From Daucus carota subsp. sativus (lineage: Eukaryota; Streptophyta; Magnoliopsida; Apiales; Apiaceae), in NCBI RefSeq assembly GCF_001625215.2, contig NC_030381.2, forward strand, positions 46,870,689 through 46,934,688: a DNA stretch of 64,000 bases. The letters are read 5' to 3'. A program made the translations under genes and the position numbers. The notes under the pieces are model-generated. The model searched no databases and was not told the DNA's origin. It saw only the letters and a program-made list of their open reading frames with translations. Shown in pieces: positions 1 to 10,854 of this stretch (positions within the stretch are counted from its first letter, which is position 1; the number at the start of each line of letters is the position of its first letter).

Positions 1-259
1 TCTAAAACATCCCGTAGGCTTGAGATTTGTGAGGCCTTAGTCAAAATCAGTTCTCGGGGGCCCTTAGTTATAAAGCTGTATTAAGTAGATGAGTACATGA
101 GATGAGATATGGCGTGGAAGCTATTCATTATCTCTCTAGCATCTTCGTATTAGTAATGTATTCTACAGCCTGAATGCAGTTATATTAGTTTGCAGTCTCC
201 ACCTACTGTTATGTTGTTTTGACAATGGTTTTTGTCTAATGTAGGTTTTGAGTGTGAAT
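1..259 (+). other. Upstream region / 5' UTR of the TAM41 gene
   Basis: No coding sequence is supported here. A splice-acceptor-like TAG ends at about 244, just before the first ATG of the next gene, so part of this stretch may be a 5' UTR intron. An upstream exon outside the window cannot be excluded. Confidence 0.4.
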
Positions 260-3200
260 ATGGACAATGACAATAGACATGAGCTCAGCGGCTTGCTGAA
301 AACGCTTCCTCCTATAGATTTCTGCTTCATGTATGGCTCTTCTCTTCATCCGAATAACAATGACAAGGTTTTCCATCTTCCGTATCCTTCGTATTCAACT
401 TCCTTCCACACGTATACTCAAACATGCAAAGTCGCAATTAACATTCTGACCTATTTAAATTTGTATGTTCACATATTGTTGGTGGTAATCTAGTCATCCA
501 TGATAGATTACATTCTTGGTGTATCTGATCCTCAACAGTGGCACTCTGAGGTAGGTGTTCTGTTCTTTCCATTTGCTTCTTCTTAATTGTTGGCTATCTA
601 AATCACATCCTCCAAATTCTAATGCTTTTATCCCTTTCACTTCTTTCCTTTCGAAGAATCTGCAACTAAACAGGGACCACTATGCTTCATGGCTGATGCG
701 CCTTGGTGGAGCCAGGCTGGTTCTTCTCTCTCTCTATCTATCTATCTCTCATTCACTCACACACACAGACTCGCTGGTCAAACATTTAATGTGGTTCTGC
801 CAACTCTAAAGCTCTATATGGTCATCTGTTAGGTTACTGGTGTGGCAGATGGCATTGGTGTTGGGGTGCACTTCAACCCATTTATAACATATGGGGACAA
901 GGTATTTTAATTTTCCATTATGTGATTGTGAAGAAAATCTGTGTGCCACAGAGCAATTTGCATGCTGAATTTCTTAAGCTGATTTTCTTAAGTGTTTCAA
1001 TGCCTTGTTTGACTACTGTGCTTTGTCTTTTATATTAACTCCCCATATCCTTCATTTGTGATCAACTTCCTGATAGATGTACAAATATGGGGTTGTTCGA
1101 GTGGATGACTTGATTCAGGATATTCTTGACTGGAAGACGTTTTACTTGAGTGGTCGCCTGCAGAAACCTGTAGGTTCTATCTTTCTCCCTCTCTTGCATG
1201 TGTTGATAAGTTCATCTACTCTAGGTTTATTTTCTAAGAAATGTTACAAAAAAAGTTATGCTTTTGTTCAGTAATCACATATTAATCTAATGAAGTGAAT
1301 AAATATTATAAATAATAGTCACCCCTCTTTGTGGTCTCATATTATGTGTTGTGTACAACAGTGTAAGTCAATGAATATTGCATCTTTTAGGCTAATAATT
1401 GTAGCTTGCCTGCTCAGCTATTTTGTGAATTGTCCAAAATGCTAAATAATCCATCTTATATAAGAATTTTGTGCTCAATTCGATCTATATCATCAGTAGA
1501 TGAATAAATGCCAGCCTATGTAAAATGCAGAATAGGTTTCGAGTAATTTTTACCGCAGTTACGCGTAAATGCTTTGAGCCTTTAGCTGCTAAACTTAGCA
1601 ACATATGTCAAATTTGATAAACTGTATTGCTCCTTAGCATGTGCCTTATTCTGTTCGCTAATTCAGCTTTGAACCATGTAACTAACCATTTCAAGGATGA
1701 CCTGGTGGATACTTTCCTTCATAGGCTGCACAGTGGATCACTATACATGTTTGTGCATCGTTAAAGTTTCTTGTATATAAATTAACTCCCTAACTTGTAA
1801 TAGGATTTTTTTTTCTGACCCTAATTTTAAAAACTTGAAGCACTTGCACTTCTAAAAACTTTTGCATTCCAACAGCTTTTCCAGCATGAGCAAATATAGT
1901 TGCCTTTGACTTATCTTTTAAAGTATGCTGTTATGGTCTTGCAAAAAGTTTGAGTTTGAAAGTTGTATGTTTCTGGTACATACGACTTCTTATCCCTTCA
2001 TGTTTTTTATGATGTCTGCACTACTGAACACTAAACTCATATAACATGAGAGTTTTATTCCACTCGTTAGGTCCGTGTGCTTGTTGATAATCTGGGCATA
2101 GAACATAAAAATTCTGTTAACTTGAAGAGTGCCACTTCCGCTGCTCTCCTACTTTTGCCATCTAAATTTACTGAGGTTTGCTTCTTCATCACTATAAGTA
2201 TTCTTAATTTGAAAATGATAGTCTTACAGATGATGTTCATGCAGGAAGATCTGTATACCAAGATATGTAGCCTGTCATATATGGGTGATTTGCGCATGTT
2301 TTTTGCAGAGGATAAAAATAAGGTAAAGCTGCTTGAAAATTAAAATTAATTTTGACTTGGAGGGAAAATTTATAAATTCTGAATATATGCTAACTGTTCT
2401 GATTTGAAGAAAAAATGCTGAAATCATATGAATGGAGTTTCTTAAAAACTTTATTAACTACCGTAACAGCCTTTCCAATTGGCATAATATACTTTTTATA
2501 TTCTGCTTACGACCTGGATTATTATTTAGCAGAGATTTTAAGAAAAAACAGGTTACTTTTTCAAGATCACCTATATTTATTTTTATAAAATTAGTATATG
2601 TCATAGTCATCAGCATACAACATCTGGTGTGGATGAATATCAACCAGCATTGTTGTCTTCAAATTTCTATTTACTAATCAGTAATCACATAACTACGCAG
2701 GTTAAGAAGATTGTACAGGGGCAATATAATTTATTCCAGACAATGTACAAGTCATGTATAGAAGACTATGCAAGCAAAGAGCTATTGAGATTCTCTTCAT
2801 CTGGCAATAACCAGGTGCATATAACCCAGGTCTGTGTAAGCTTTCATTTTACTCTTTTTTTTACTTTGTTTTATTTTCTTAATTCCTTTGTGTACTGTAC
2901 ATTTGTACTCATTAATCATGACAGAAATTAAAATGAATTTTAACAGTTGCAGCTGTAGAAGATTTTATTTTTTCTTCCACATCATATTTTTATTAGATTA
3001 ATGGTAATTCAACAACTTTGTTCGTCAAGTAGGAACGTTGTCTTTACTGCTTATACACACTACTAGCTATTGATGGTAATATTAAGGGACATATTTATAC
3101 CTAAGCTTGGCACTTCAACCCCGAATTTGACATATCTTAACCTCTTCATGCTAGGATTGTGGTTTATCTGCAACATCTACTCTTGTTTCTTCACTTCCTG

Positions 3201-3660
3201 GGTTCATCAGAAGCGAAATGGGAATAAAGCTAGGAGAAAAGATGGGACCGGGTGAGACTGGTAAGAAATTGAAGTCGTCATACTAATTTATAAGTGTGCT
3301 TTGACCTAATAAATGCATGCCCAGTTTGGGGTAGCTCTATCTTTTCTATTATAATATATTCCAGATGTAAAACACTCGGTGACTGGAAAGAAAAAATTCT
3401 TGCATTTACAACTCGATTTGCAGCTCCACCACTCACACTTATGTAGACTTTATGTCACTTCCCATGAAGGTCAAATTATATCCAAAGTTGTAACCGGATC
3501 TAGACAAGAGGCTGCTGAATGCATGCAAAAAATTTTGCGGAAAAAGGTTATGGTTTCAAGTGGAAGGCAGGCTGTAGCTGGTCTACTTACAGTCGGAGCT
3601 GTTCACGGAGCTAGATATCTTGCAAACAAGGTTAAGAAGGCTTGGAGATCTTGGTCATAG
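260..3660 (+). CDS. TAM41: Phosphatidate cytidylyltransferase, mitochondrial (TAM41/MMP37 family), ten exons
   Basis: The product should make CDP-diacylglycerol from phosphatidate and CTP at the mitochondrial inner membrane, the first step toward cardiolipin. Exons: 260-367, 494-550, 657-719, 833-901, 1077-1169, 2071-2175, 2245-2322, 2701-2829, 3155-3260 and 3365-3660. They join in frame to 367 codons plus TAG. Family signatures seen: a nucleotidyltransferase-like YGSSLHPNNNDK (residues 25-36) followed by MIDYILGVSDPQQWH, then LGGARL, YGVVR.DDL..DILDW..FYLSGRLQKP, LLLPSKFTEEDLY.KICSLSYMGDLRM.FAEDKNK and a C-terminal VMVSSGRQAV. This matches the plant family as I remember it in both length and exon order. 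The start is the first ATG after a stretch with an acceptor-like site. A histidine- and leucine-rich part of the last exon (about 3390-3460) is unlike relatives and may hide a mis-called splice site. Confidence 0.88.
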
Positions 3661-4147
3661 CTCTCTTCCTTGCTATTTCATAACTAGGGCTCATCATAGA
3701 AATGGTTCAGTTAAGTGGATTAATCGGTATTTTAAAGATCTGCTGCACCACATATTTTAGAGATTTTAGATACCAACGGCTCAATTGCCAGTTTCTTAAT
3801 GGAATTAGCGTTATGTTTTGCTCATATTTGTACTAATTTGGCACTCACTTATCTTTTTCTTACCTCCATTGGTCTACGTTATCCTCAATCATTTTACATT
3901 CCATTTTCTCTCGAGAGTTGAAAGGTTGCTTGAATGGCAATCGCAGGTTGCAACCCATAATTTTGGCATTTCTTTTTTGTTTTGTAACTAGAGTAAAGAT
4001 CACAGATGTAATATATAAAGAGTAGTGCTAGGTATCTGACATTATTTTCTCAATAAAGTTCCCAAATATGACGTGGAACGTTGATGTGTCAATATGGGAT
4101 GATTTGATTGATGAGGTTGACGTGAATGCAAGGTCTATTTTCATTTA

Positions 4148-4407
4148 GGGGGTGTTCGGTTCATGGTTAATGAGCCCGGTTAACCGGAATCGGAACCTCA
4201 AATCTCTGAATTAGTTATTTGGTTGTATGAATTAGTTATTTGGTTGTATGGGATGAGATTATGAGAACCCCAATCCTTTTAGATGGTTAAATTATACCCT
4301 TCCCACCTCCGGATTTCTATACCATTCTTAATTCTTGTTATCGCCTGTTCTCGTACTCTCCATTCTTATTCTCGATTTCCATTCCAAACCTTAATCCAAA
4401 TGTCCTC
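4148..4407. mobile_element. Degraded Tourist-like (PIF/Harbinger) MITE
   Basis: The 260-bp stretch starts GGGGGTGTTCGGTT, a typical Tourist-type end, and its other end read in reverse is GAGGACATTTGGATT. About 14 of the first 21 end positions agree, and most mismatches are transitions. It is flanked by TTA on both sides (4145-4147 and 4408-4410), the usual 3-bp target duplication of this superfamily. Confidence 0.55.
4208..4249. repeat. Perfect 21-bp tandem duplication inside the MITE
   Basis: Two identical adjacent 21-bp units, each starting GAATTAGTTATTTGG, lie at 4208-4228 and 4229-4249. The identity suggests a recent slippage duplication within an otherwise old element. Confidence 0.9.
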
Positions 4408-5672
4408 TTATTGTTAAGATATCCAACAAGAAGATTTTTGAGAATATTTTTAGGATACAGTAATTAGCATTTTTCATCTATAAAACTATCGACTCTCGAA
4501 ACCCATGTTCAATACTTGACCATTCTGCTGGTAGGGGATGGGGATTATTGAAGATCATTCAAATATCAATAATAAGGTCAGAGAATCCCCATATTCAATG
4601 GCCATTGATGTCACAACTCTTATGGAAACCCCCAAAAATCAAGCCATATCTGTCCTCTGTTATATACTAGTACAGGCAATATTGAAGACTATACAAATAC
4701 AACTTGTGGAAATGGGCATTGATGTCACGGATGCACAAATAGTCCCCGAAAATTATAGAGCCATCAATGGCCATTAGCAAGAGACCAAGTGATCACTAAG
4801 GAGCAAAGAAATATCATAAATTTTGGGTCAAATATATTACCAAATATGTAAGGGTAAAATCTCCTAGGCTCACTGGAGCCATCACTAGTACGACAAAAGA
4901 GGTAAGAGGTTCCATATCGTTGAATTTAGAGTACCTTGTCCACAACTTGTTCAACGGCCTCAGTGTCCAATCAATCACAAAGATGAGAAAGGAACCCATT
5001 AACCAATTTTGTCAGTGTTGAACACATGAGGCTGCGTCCCAAGCTGGACTAGCTCATGCATTATTGCATGTAACAAACCATCAATCTTTATCTATAAACT
5101 CGTCTAGTTTTCGGGACCATACCCACAAGTTGTTACAATTTTCTTTCACATCGAGACATTTCCACGAGTCCTGAACATCTAACAAGTAGACACTTGACCA
5201 TTGCATGCACGACCTTTCTAGTTTTTCAGCTAAACCCGACATGAACTTGTTAATCACAGAAGTTATAAACAAACATTACAAGTAATCCAAGTAGACAATC
5301 CAAGTAATCGGCATACTACTGTAAAATTTATAGCTAGCTGACAAATTATTATGTTCTTTTTTCTACCTTAGCTGTTCTAGGATTGTGATAGCCGGAGAAT
5401 CCTTATGTTAACAAGGATGATTGCAATCTAGTGGTTTTAACACTTACACGGTTATCCCAATGACATTTGATAATGTGACTATAAAAACAACAAAGAAAAT
5501 CATGTACAACTCTGCTATCTTGTCTCATCTTTTTCATAAGTCAGCCAAGAAAGCACAATTTTCCAACAATTCTGTTAAAACACTTGTGGGATCTCTTAAT
5601 ATGATTCATTAAGCCAGCCTATAAGTATGAGAATATAGATTTATACACATCAAGGCCAGGCATTACGAAATA

Positions 5673-7469
5673 ATGAGTTCAGTGAAAGAATTTGGTGATG
5701 AGGTCCAGCCAAGAAGCTACTGGAGATGTAGCAAAGCAGATTTTTTCCCGGAGCAATCTTTTGAGAATTGGGGTACTTATCGTTACGCGTTATCACAAAC
5801 AGCTTATCGTTTCAAGGACCGGCTATTAAGCCGATCAGACGATGCAAATGAGACCACTGAGCTGAAAAAACAGAGCGAAAATGACCTGAAAAGATGTCTC
5901 AATTGGTGGGATCTTATTTGGTTCGGCTTTGGTTCAGTCATCGGTGCTGGCATATTTGTGCTCACTGGTCAAGAATGTCATGATCATGCCGGGCCTTCAA
6001 TTGTTCTGTCTTACGTTGTTTCGGGTATCTCAGCAATGCTTTCTGTTTTCTGTTACACAGAATTCGCCATTGAAATCCCGGTAGCAGGAGGCTCATTTGC
6101 TTACTTGAGAGTAGAATTAGGAGACTTTGCAGCATTTATAACCGCGGCAAATATACTTCTTGAGAGTATTGTTGGCAGTGCTGCAGTTTCAAGATCCTGG
6201 ACATCTTACTTCACATCACTTCTAAACAAGCACCCGGATTCCCTCCGTATTCATACTAACCTCACAGAAGGATACAATCTGTTGGATCCAATTGCGGTGG
6301 CAGTTCTGGCTATTGCATCAGCTATCGCGATGGCTAGTACTAGAAAAACCTCGTATCTCAATTGGATAGCCTCAGCAGCAAACACTCTTGTAATTCTGTT
6401 TGTGCTAATTGCAGGGTTTGCTCATGCTGATACTGCAAATCTGAAGCCATTTTTTCCATTTGGTGCCAAAGGCGTTTTTCAAGCTGCAGCAATAGTCTAC
6501 TTTGCTTATGGTGGATTTGATAGCATCGCGACAATGGCAGAGGAAACAAAGAATCCATCCAAAGATATCCCTCTGGGATTACTTGGATCAATGTCTATTA
6601 TAACAGTTGTGTATTGTCTTATGGCGCTTTCGCTTCCCATGATGCAAAAATTCTCAAGTATAGACCGCGAGGCAGCTTACTCAACTGCATTCGAAAGTGT
6701 GGGAATGAAATGGGCTAAATATCTAGTGGCCTTAGGAGCCCTCAAAGGAATGACCACTGTACTATTAGTAGGAGCCCTCTCACAGGCTCGTTACACGACT
6801 CACATTGCGCGAGCCCATATGATCCCCCCTTGGTTTGCTCTTGTTCATCCCAAAACAAGAACCCCTATAAACGCAACACTACTAATCACAATCTGTGCTG
6901 GTTGCATTGCATTCTTCTCCAGCCTCGACGCCTTATCAAGCCTCCTATCTATAAGTACACTTTTCATCTTCATGATGATGGCCGTGGCGCTTCTAGTTAG
7001 GAGATACTACTCAAGAGGGGTGACTCCTAGAGCAAACCTCTTGAAGCTTGTCGCGTACTTGTTGGTAATCATAGCCTCTTCAATGGGAATTTCGGCCTAT
7101 TGGGGAGTGACTCAAGACGGGTGGATTGGATACGCTGTCGCGGTGCCTATATGGTTTTTAGGTACACTAGGAATCGCTATGCTGCCACAACAGAGGACGC
7201 CAAAAGTTTGGGGAGTTCCACTTGTTCCGTGGCTACCATCTTTGAGCATTGCAATCAACTTGTTTCTGATGGGATCATTGCCATCTTCAGCTTTTATGAG
7301 ATTCGGGGCCTGCACGGTTGTAATGCTGATTTATTATTTCTTTTTTGGTCTTCATGCAACCTATGATATGGCTCACCAGCAGCAAAAGACGGACACCACA
7401 AAGATTCTTGAACTTGAAGAGCATCAAGTTGGAAAAGAAAGGTCTGTCGAGGATTCGGGGATAGCCTAG
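5673..7469 (+). CDS. Cationic amino acid transporter (CAT1/CAT5/CAT8 clade), single exon
   Basis: A 598-residue APC-superfamily membrane transporter that should carry basic and other amino acids across the plasma membrane by proton symport. A cytosolic N-terminus (YWR.SK.DFFPE.SF) leads into many hydrophobic segments. Conserved family blocks are WWDL.WFGFGSVIGAGIFVLTGQ (about 77-96), EIPVAGGSFAYLR, LGDFAAFITA, STRKTS..NWIASA, YFAYGGFDSIATMAEETKNP, GALKGMTTVLLVGAL.QARY and FVLIAGFAHADT. Near the C-terminus are LPQQRTPKVWGVPLVPWLPSLS and LHATYDMAHQQ. The length is normal for this clade, and plant CAT1/5/8 genes are likewise intron-poor, as I recall. Which of CAT1, CAT5 or CAT8 is the ortholog cannot be settled here. 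The last residues and the stop codon lie in a tRNA-like SINE segment (see 7455). Confidence 0.92.
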   Translation: MSSVKEFGDEVQPRSYWRCSKADFFPEQSFENWGTYRYALSQTAYRFKDRLLSRSDDANETTELKKQSENDLKRCLNWWDLIWFGFGSVIGAGIFVLTGQECHDHAGPSIVLSYVVSGISAMLSVFCYTEFAIEIPVAGGSFAYLRVELGDFAAFITAANILLESIVGSAAVSRSWTSYFTSLLNKHPDSLRIHTNLTEGYNLLDPIAVAVLAIASAIAMASTRKTSYLNWIASAANTLVILFVLIAGFAHADTANLKPFFPFGAKGVFQAAAIVYFAYGGFDSIATMAEETKNPSKDIPLGLLGSMSIITVVYCLMALSLPMMQKFSSIDREAAYSTAFESVGMKWAKYLVALGALKGMTTVLLVGALSQARYTTHIARAHMIPPWFALVHPKTRTPINATLLITICAGCIAFFSSLDALSSLLSISTLFIFMMMAVALLVRRYYSRGVTPRANLLKLVAYLLVIIASSMGISAYWGVTQDGWIGYAVAVPIWFLGTLGIAMLPQQRTPKVWGVPLVPWLPSLSIAINLFLMGSLPSSAFMRFGACTVVMLIYYFFFGLHATYDMAHQQQKTDTTKILELEEHQVGKERSVEDSGIA

Positions 7470-7560
7470 TGGTAAAGATCTGTGTTCCTCTCGTGACACA
7501 GGTCATGAGTTCAGGCTTGCCTTAAAAAATACAGTGTTAATTCATACGCACACTATTGAT
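7455..7560 (+). mobile_element. tRNA-derived SINE-like segment overlapping the CAT stop codon
   Basis: GATAGCCTAGTGGTAAAG fits a polymerase III A box, and GGTCATGAGTTCAGG, about 40 bases on, fits a degenerate B box. The segment looks like a tRNA head followed by an unrelated tail. The in-frame stop TAG of the transporter is the TAG of the A-box region. No flanking target duplication was found, so the 3' end is uncertain. Confidence 0.55.
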
Positions 7561-7771
7561 GTATTCAACAACCTCCGTAATAATATAACGCATTTGCAGC
7601 TATGGTATAAATATCCAATGCAGAACCTGACTCACGATCAGATTTCATTTTCTTACTTATGTAGACTTGGAAAATAGTGGTATCTACCATTAATCATATT
7701 AATTTTGTTGGTTAATTTACAATTTTAATGTGCTCCCGGGCTTCATAAAATAGGATAAATGTAGACTTAGT

Positions 7772-7964
7772 AATCCAGTCTGGTGTCTAGTAGGAGTATA
7801 TTAGTTAAGTATGGTAGGTTTCTAGTTTGGTGTGTTTGGCTTGGGTTTCTGCTGTTTAGTTGGGTGCTGTTCCGTTAAGCTGTATCCGTTTTGCTCTTTC
7901 ATTTTACAAGTGAAGAGCATGTACCTGCTTTTATTAATAAAATTCGCTGCTTATCAAAAAAAAA
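7772..7964 (+). mobile_element. 5'-truncated non-LTR retrotransposon (LINE-type) 3' end
   Basis: This insertion of about 193 bp ends in TTATTAATAAAATTCGCTGC and a run of A. It is flanked by a perfect 13-bp direct repeat, ATGTAGACTTAGT, at 7759-7771 and 7965-7977. A poly(A) end, an internal AATAAA signal and a long target duplication are hallmarks of target-primed reverse transcription. No coding part remains. Confidence 0.75.
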
Positions 7965-7977
7965 ATGTAGACTTAGT

Positions 7978-9454
7978 TTCATTAATGTGTTCCTGAGTGG
8001 CAGAGCATTTAATTGATTATTTTGTCTTTTCATTTAAAAAATATGTTAAATTTTAATTAATAAAATCATATTTGTCATTTCAATATTTTTCTAGTGGCTC
8101 TCGCCACTTGCTTTGTTCTTAATCTCATTTTTGGAATGAAAATTTAGTAATGAAACTTTTATATATCGATATCCCTTTTTACATTTATTACCATATTGAA
8201 CTGATATATTCTATTTTAATAATCTAAAATATTAATAACATAGTATCTTTAAATTATAGCCGACCAATATAGTTAATACCATTAAAGCATAATGTTTTAG
8301 GTCCAATTTAGTTAACGATTATAGCCAATCCATCGGAGATACTCTAAGAGGTTGACTAAAAATTATAGACAAGAATTTAATATAGTTGGAGTGTGAATTT
8401 TTCAAGAAGTTGATTATATTTTTTATTTTTAATATGACACCTCAATTTACATTATATATTTAAAATTTACTTTAAGATATTTTCTTTCGATATCTTTATG
8501 CCCAGAAGAAACATTAGTTCAAACCTAGAGGTGATACGCCAAATCAGCGGCTATACTTTATCAAAAACTACTGTGTTTACGTCCACGGTTTCTATTCTAG
8601 GTTTCAAAATGGTACTATATGGTTTTGCACTTCAATTACCAACAATCAAATATAGTTTCAACACAAACGTCGATGATTAATTTTTGTAACTTACTGTGTT
8701 AATTTAATTTTTATCTGAATGATTATTATATCTTTGTAATCACTAAACTAGATTTAATATATCAAATATCATTAAATTAGTTGAACTTACTTAATTAGGC
8801 TTCCACTATTACTTATATCTAATGATTATATAATAGGAGTATTACTTAACTATTAACCATCCTATTAATTTTATAATATTGTCTTGTCAATTAGTTTTTA
8901 TTATAAATTTTTACAAACCTTTCAATAAAAGCCTAAAAATATTAATAAAATAAAACAATACTGAGTAGGATGTCTCTAAAACTCAAAATAAAAATAATTT
9001 ATTAGTGTGATTTAAAATATGTATAAATATGAATATTATTCAAAAATAAGTGAATGTACAAAATATTAGTAGCAAATATTACTGGAGGATAGTGAATTAA
9101 TACCATAGATACTATAATATTCTATATGATTCAAATATAAAATAATTCTATATGATTCAAATATAAAATAATATAATATAATTATAATGATACACTACTT
9201 TAAATAAATAAATTAATCGAGATATTAATGAGTACGTCTGTTTTTTTATCAGTTTGATATTTCTCACATTTTCATGAGACAAAATTAAACGAAGATGTAG
9301 GGAGCACAAGAATATGTAAGCCCACAGGCTAGAAGAAATGGTAATACGTGCACAGTAATCTAAAGACACACATGATTCAAGTGCAATCAACCACACTCTT
9401 GCCTGTAAAATAAGTTCAGAGAAAAATGGATATTTAAATCCGGTGGGCGCCCAA
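7978..9454. other. AT-rich intergenic region
   Basis: I see no gene here. The stretch is strongly AT-rich with short open frames only. It contains the 26-bp duplication at 9119-9170 and ends in the probable promoter of the HAD hydrolase gene. Confidence 0.6.
9119..9170. repeat. 26-bp tandem duplication
   Basis: Two identical adjacent 26-bp units, each starting ATTCTATATGATTC, lie at 9119-9144 and 9145-9170. Confidence 0.9.
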
Positions 9455-9460
9455 AATCCA

Positions 9461-9470
9461 TTATATATCT
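9461..9470 (+). promoter_or_regulatory. Candidate TATA box of the HAD hydrolase gene
   Basis: TTATATATCT lies ahead of a possible 5' UTR exon that could end at a GAG|GTACCC donor near 9504. Coding starts only at 10855, so one or more leader introns would follow. The call rests on motif and position alone. Confidence 0.35.
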
Positions 9471-10238
9471 GAAGCTAACTTGGGAGCTTGGCGACATCAA
9501 CGAGGTACCCACTTGAAGATTCTCTGTATTTTCACTTTCTTTGTTTTTTCTTTACATTGCTTTTTACTTAAATGGACTTGCTCTTTTGCCTTTAATCTGT
9601 TGTTCTTTATACATTTGAGGTAAATTCAACTGTTAATGCATTTACTGCATTTTTTTTTTCATTGAAATCTGGCATTTTTAATCTCAATAGAACATAGTAG
9701 TGGTAATTTTTTTATCCTGTATGTTATCTAGATAGTGTTATTTCTTTTCTGGGTTTTTTTTCACTTTGAGATGGTGATAAGCTTTATGGTTTTTTAATTC
9801 AGAGTGTTTATGAGTTGATAACTCTAGCATTCACTGTAATTAGCTGCAGTTGTTATAATTAGGTATCATCTTATGTGGTTAATTGATGCAAGTTTTTGAA
9901 TTCATATCTATAGTGCAAGAATGTGAATATGTGATTGTGTTGAATAGCCAAACATGAACTGCTATCCAATGTACTGCATATATGAAGAATCTAAGTAATA
10001 GTGTACGCCTCGCGGAAGTGTTTATGCACTTGCTCAGAAATTTCACTTTCAATTAGATATTTCCTAAGATTGGTTGTTTATTATTATCAACAGTTGCCTG
10101 TATGTGTACTGGCTGTGTTTGTAGCATATGCTCCTGTCATTTCCTAAAATATATACATGGAAGGGATTTATGACAGAGGTTCCCTAAAAATATTATAAAA
10201 TAATATGTCTTAGTGATTTAGCACAAGATTTAGCACAT

Positions 10239-10523
10239 GAGCTCCAATAGTACTCCCTATATCCATTCCCTATTATTATAATAATATTAAATTTAAACAC
10301 TTTGGGATGTTGTGAAAAAGGAAATGATGTGGAGGAGAGAGGGAAATGAATATTTTAATGATAAAAATAGTTTAGAAGTGGCTAGCATATTCTAAAAATA
10401 GGGAAGGGGAGGCTTGTGCTAGTGATTTAGCACATCACTAGCATAGTGTTGGAGTGCAATTTTATCCCATACTCCCTATTTTTGGATTTAAGACTTGATT
10501 TAGCACACCTATTGGACTTGCTC
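10239..10523. mobile_element. MITE-like inverted-repeat element in the 5' leader intron
   Basis: GAGCTCCAATAG at the left end pairs, with a small gap, with CTATTGGACTTGCTC at the right. The interior has the repeated motif GATTTAGCACA and a short perfect inverted repeat, GCTAGTGA...TCACTAGC. The structure suggests a MITE, but no target duplication was found and the superfamily is open. Confidence 0.45.
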
Positions 10524-10854
10524 TAAGAACACTTGATCTGACTCCCAGAAGGGGTTTTATTATAAGTGCAGAGACAAATTTCTTTTTTAATCATATAAAT
10601 CTGTTCCTTTTCAGTAAATTCAATTGTGTTCATACTATGTCATTTTCTTTTTAGGCCATTGTCACTGATGATGCTTGCTATATCATAGAATATCATCGTG
10701 TCATCAACAAACTCGATGATAAATTAAAATATTGAGGTTGTTGGTAGTACATAGGAATCTGATACTTTTGTTCTTACATTGTGTCATGGAACAGGTGATA
10801 TATACTGAAGTGCCTAGATTTCTTTCAGAACCAAGATACAACACCATACTCATC

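Larger units (their letters stand above)
3661..5672. other. Intergenic region between TAM41 and the CAT gene
   Basis: It holds the 3' UTR of the upstream gene, a degraded Tourist-like MITE, and a stretch at about 4540-5300 with short open frames on both strands that match nothing I recognise. The palindromic motif CAATGGCCATTG occurs near 4597 and a similar motif near 4765. The last hundred bases are the probable promoter and leader of the transporter gene. Confidence 0.5.

Noticed and set aside
5081..5272. Minus-strand frames at 4814-4999 and 5081-5272 as pieces of a gene
   Set aside because: No recognisable domain, no convincing splice sites and no homology I can recall.
7455..7530. Functional tRNA gene
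   Set aside because: A and B boxes are degenerate and no acceptor stem can be closed. A SINE-like fragment fits better.
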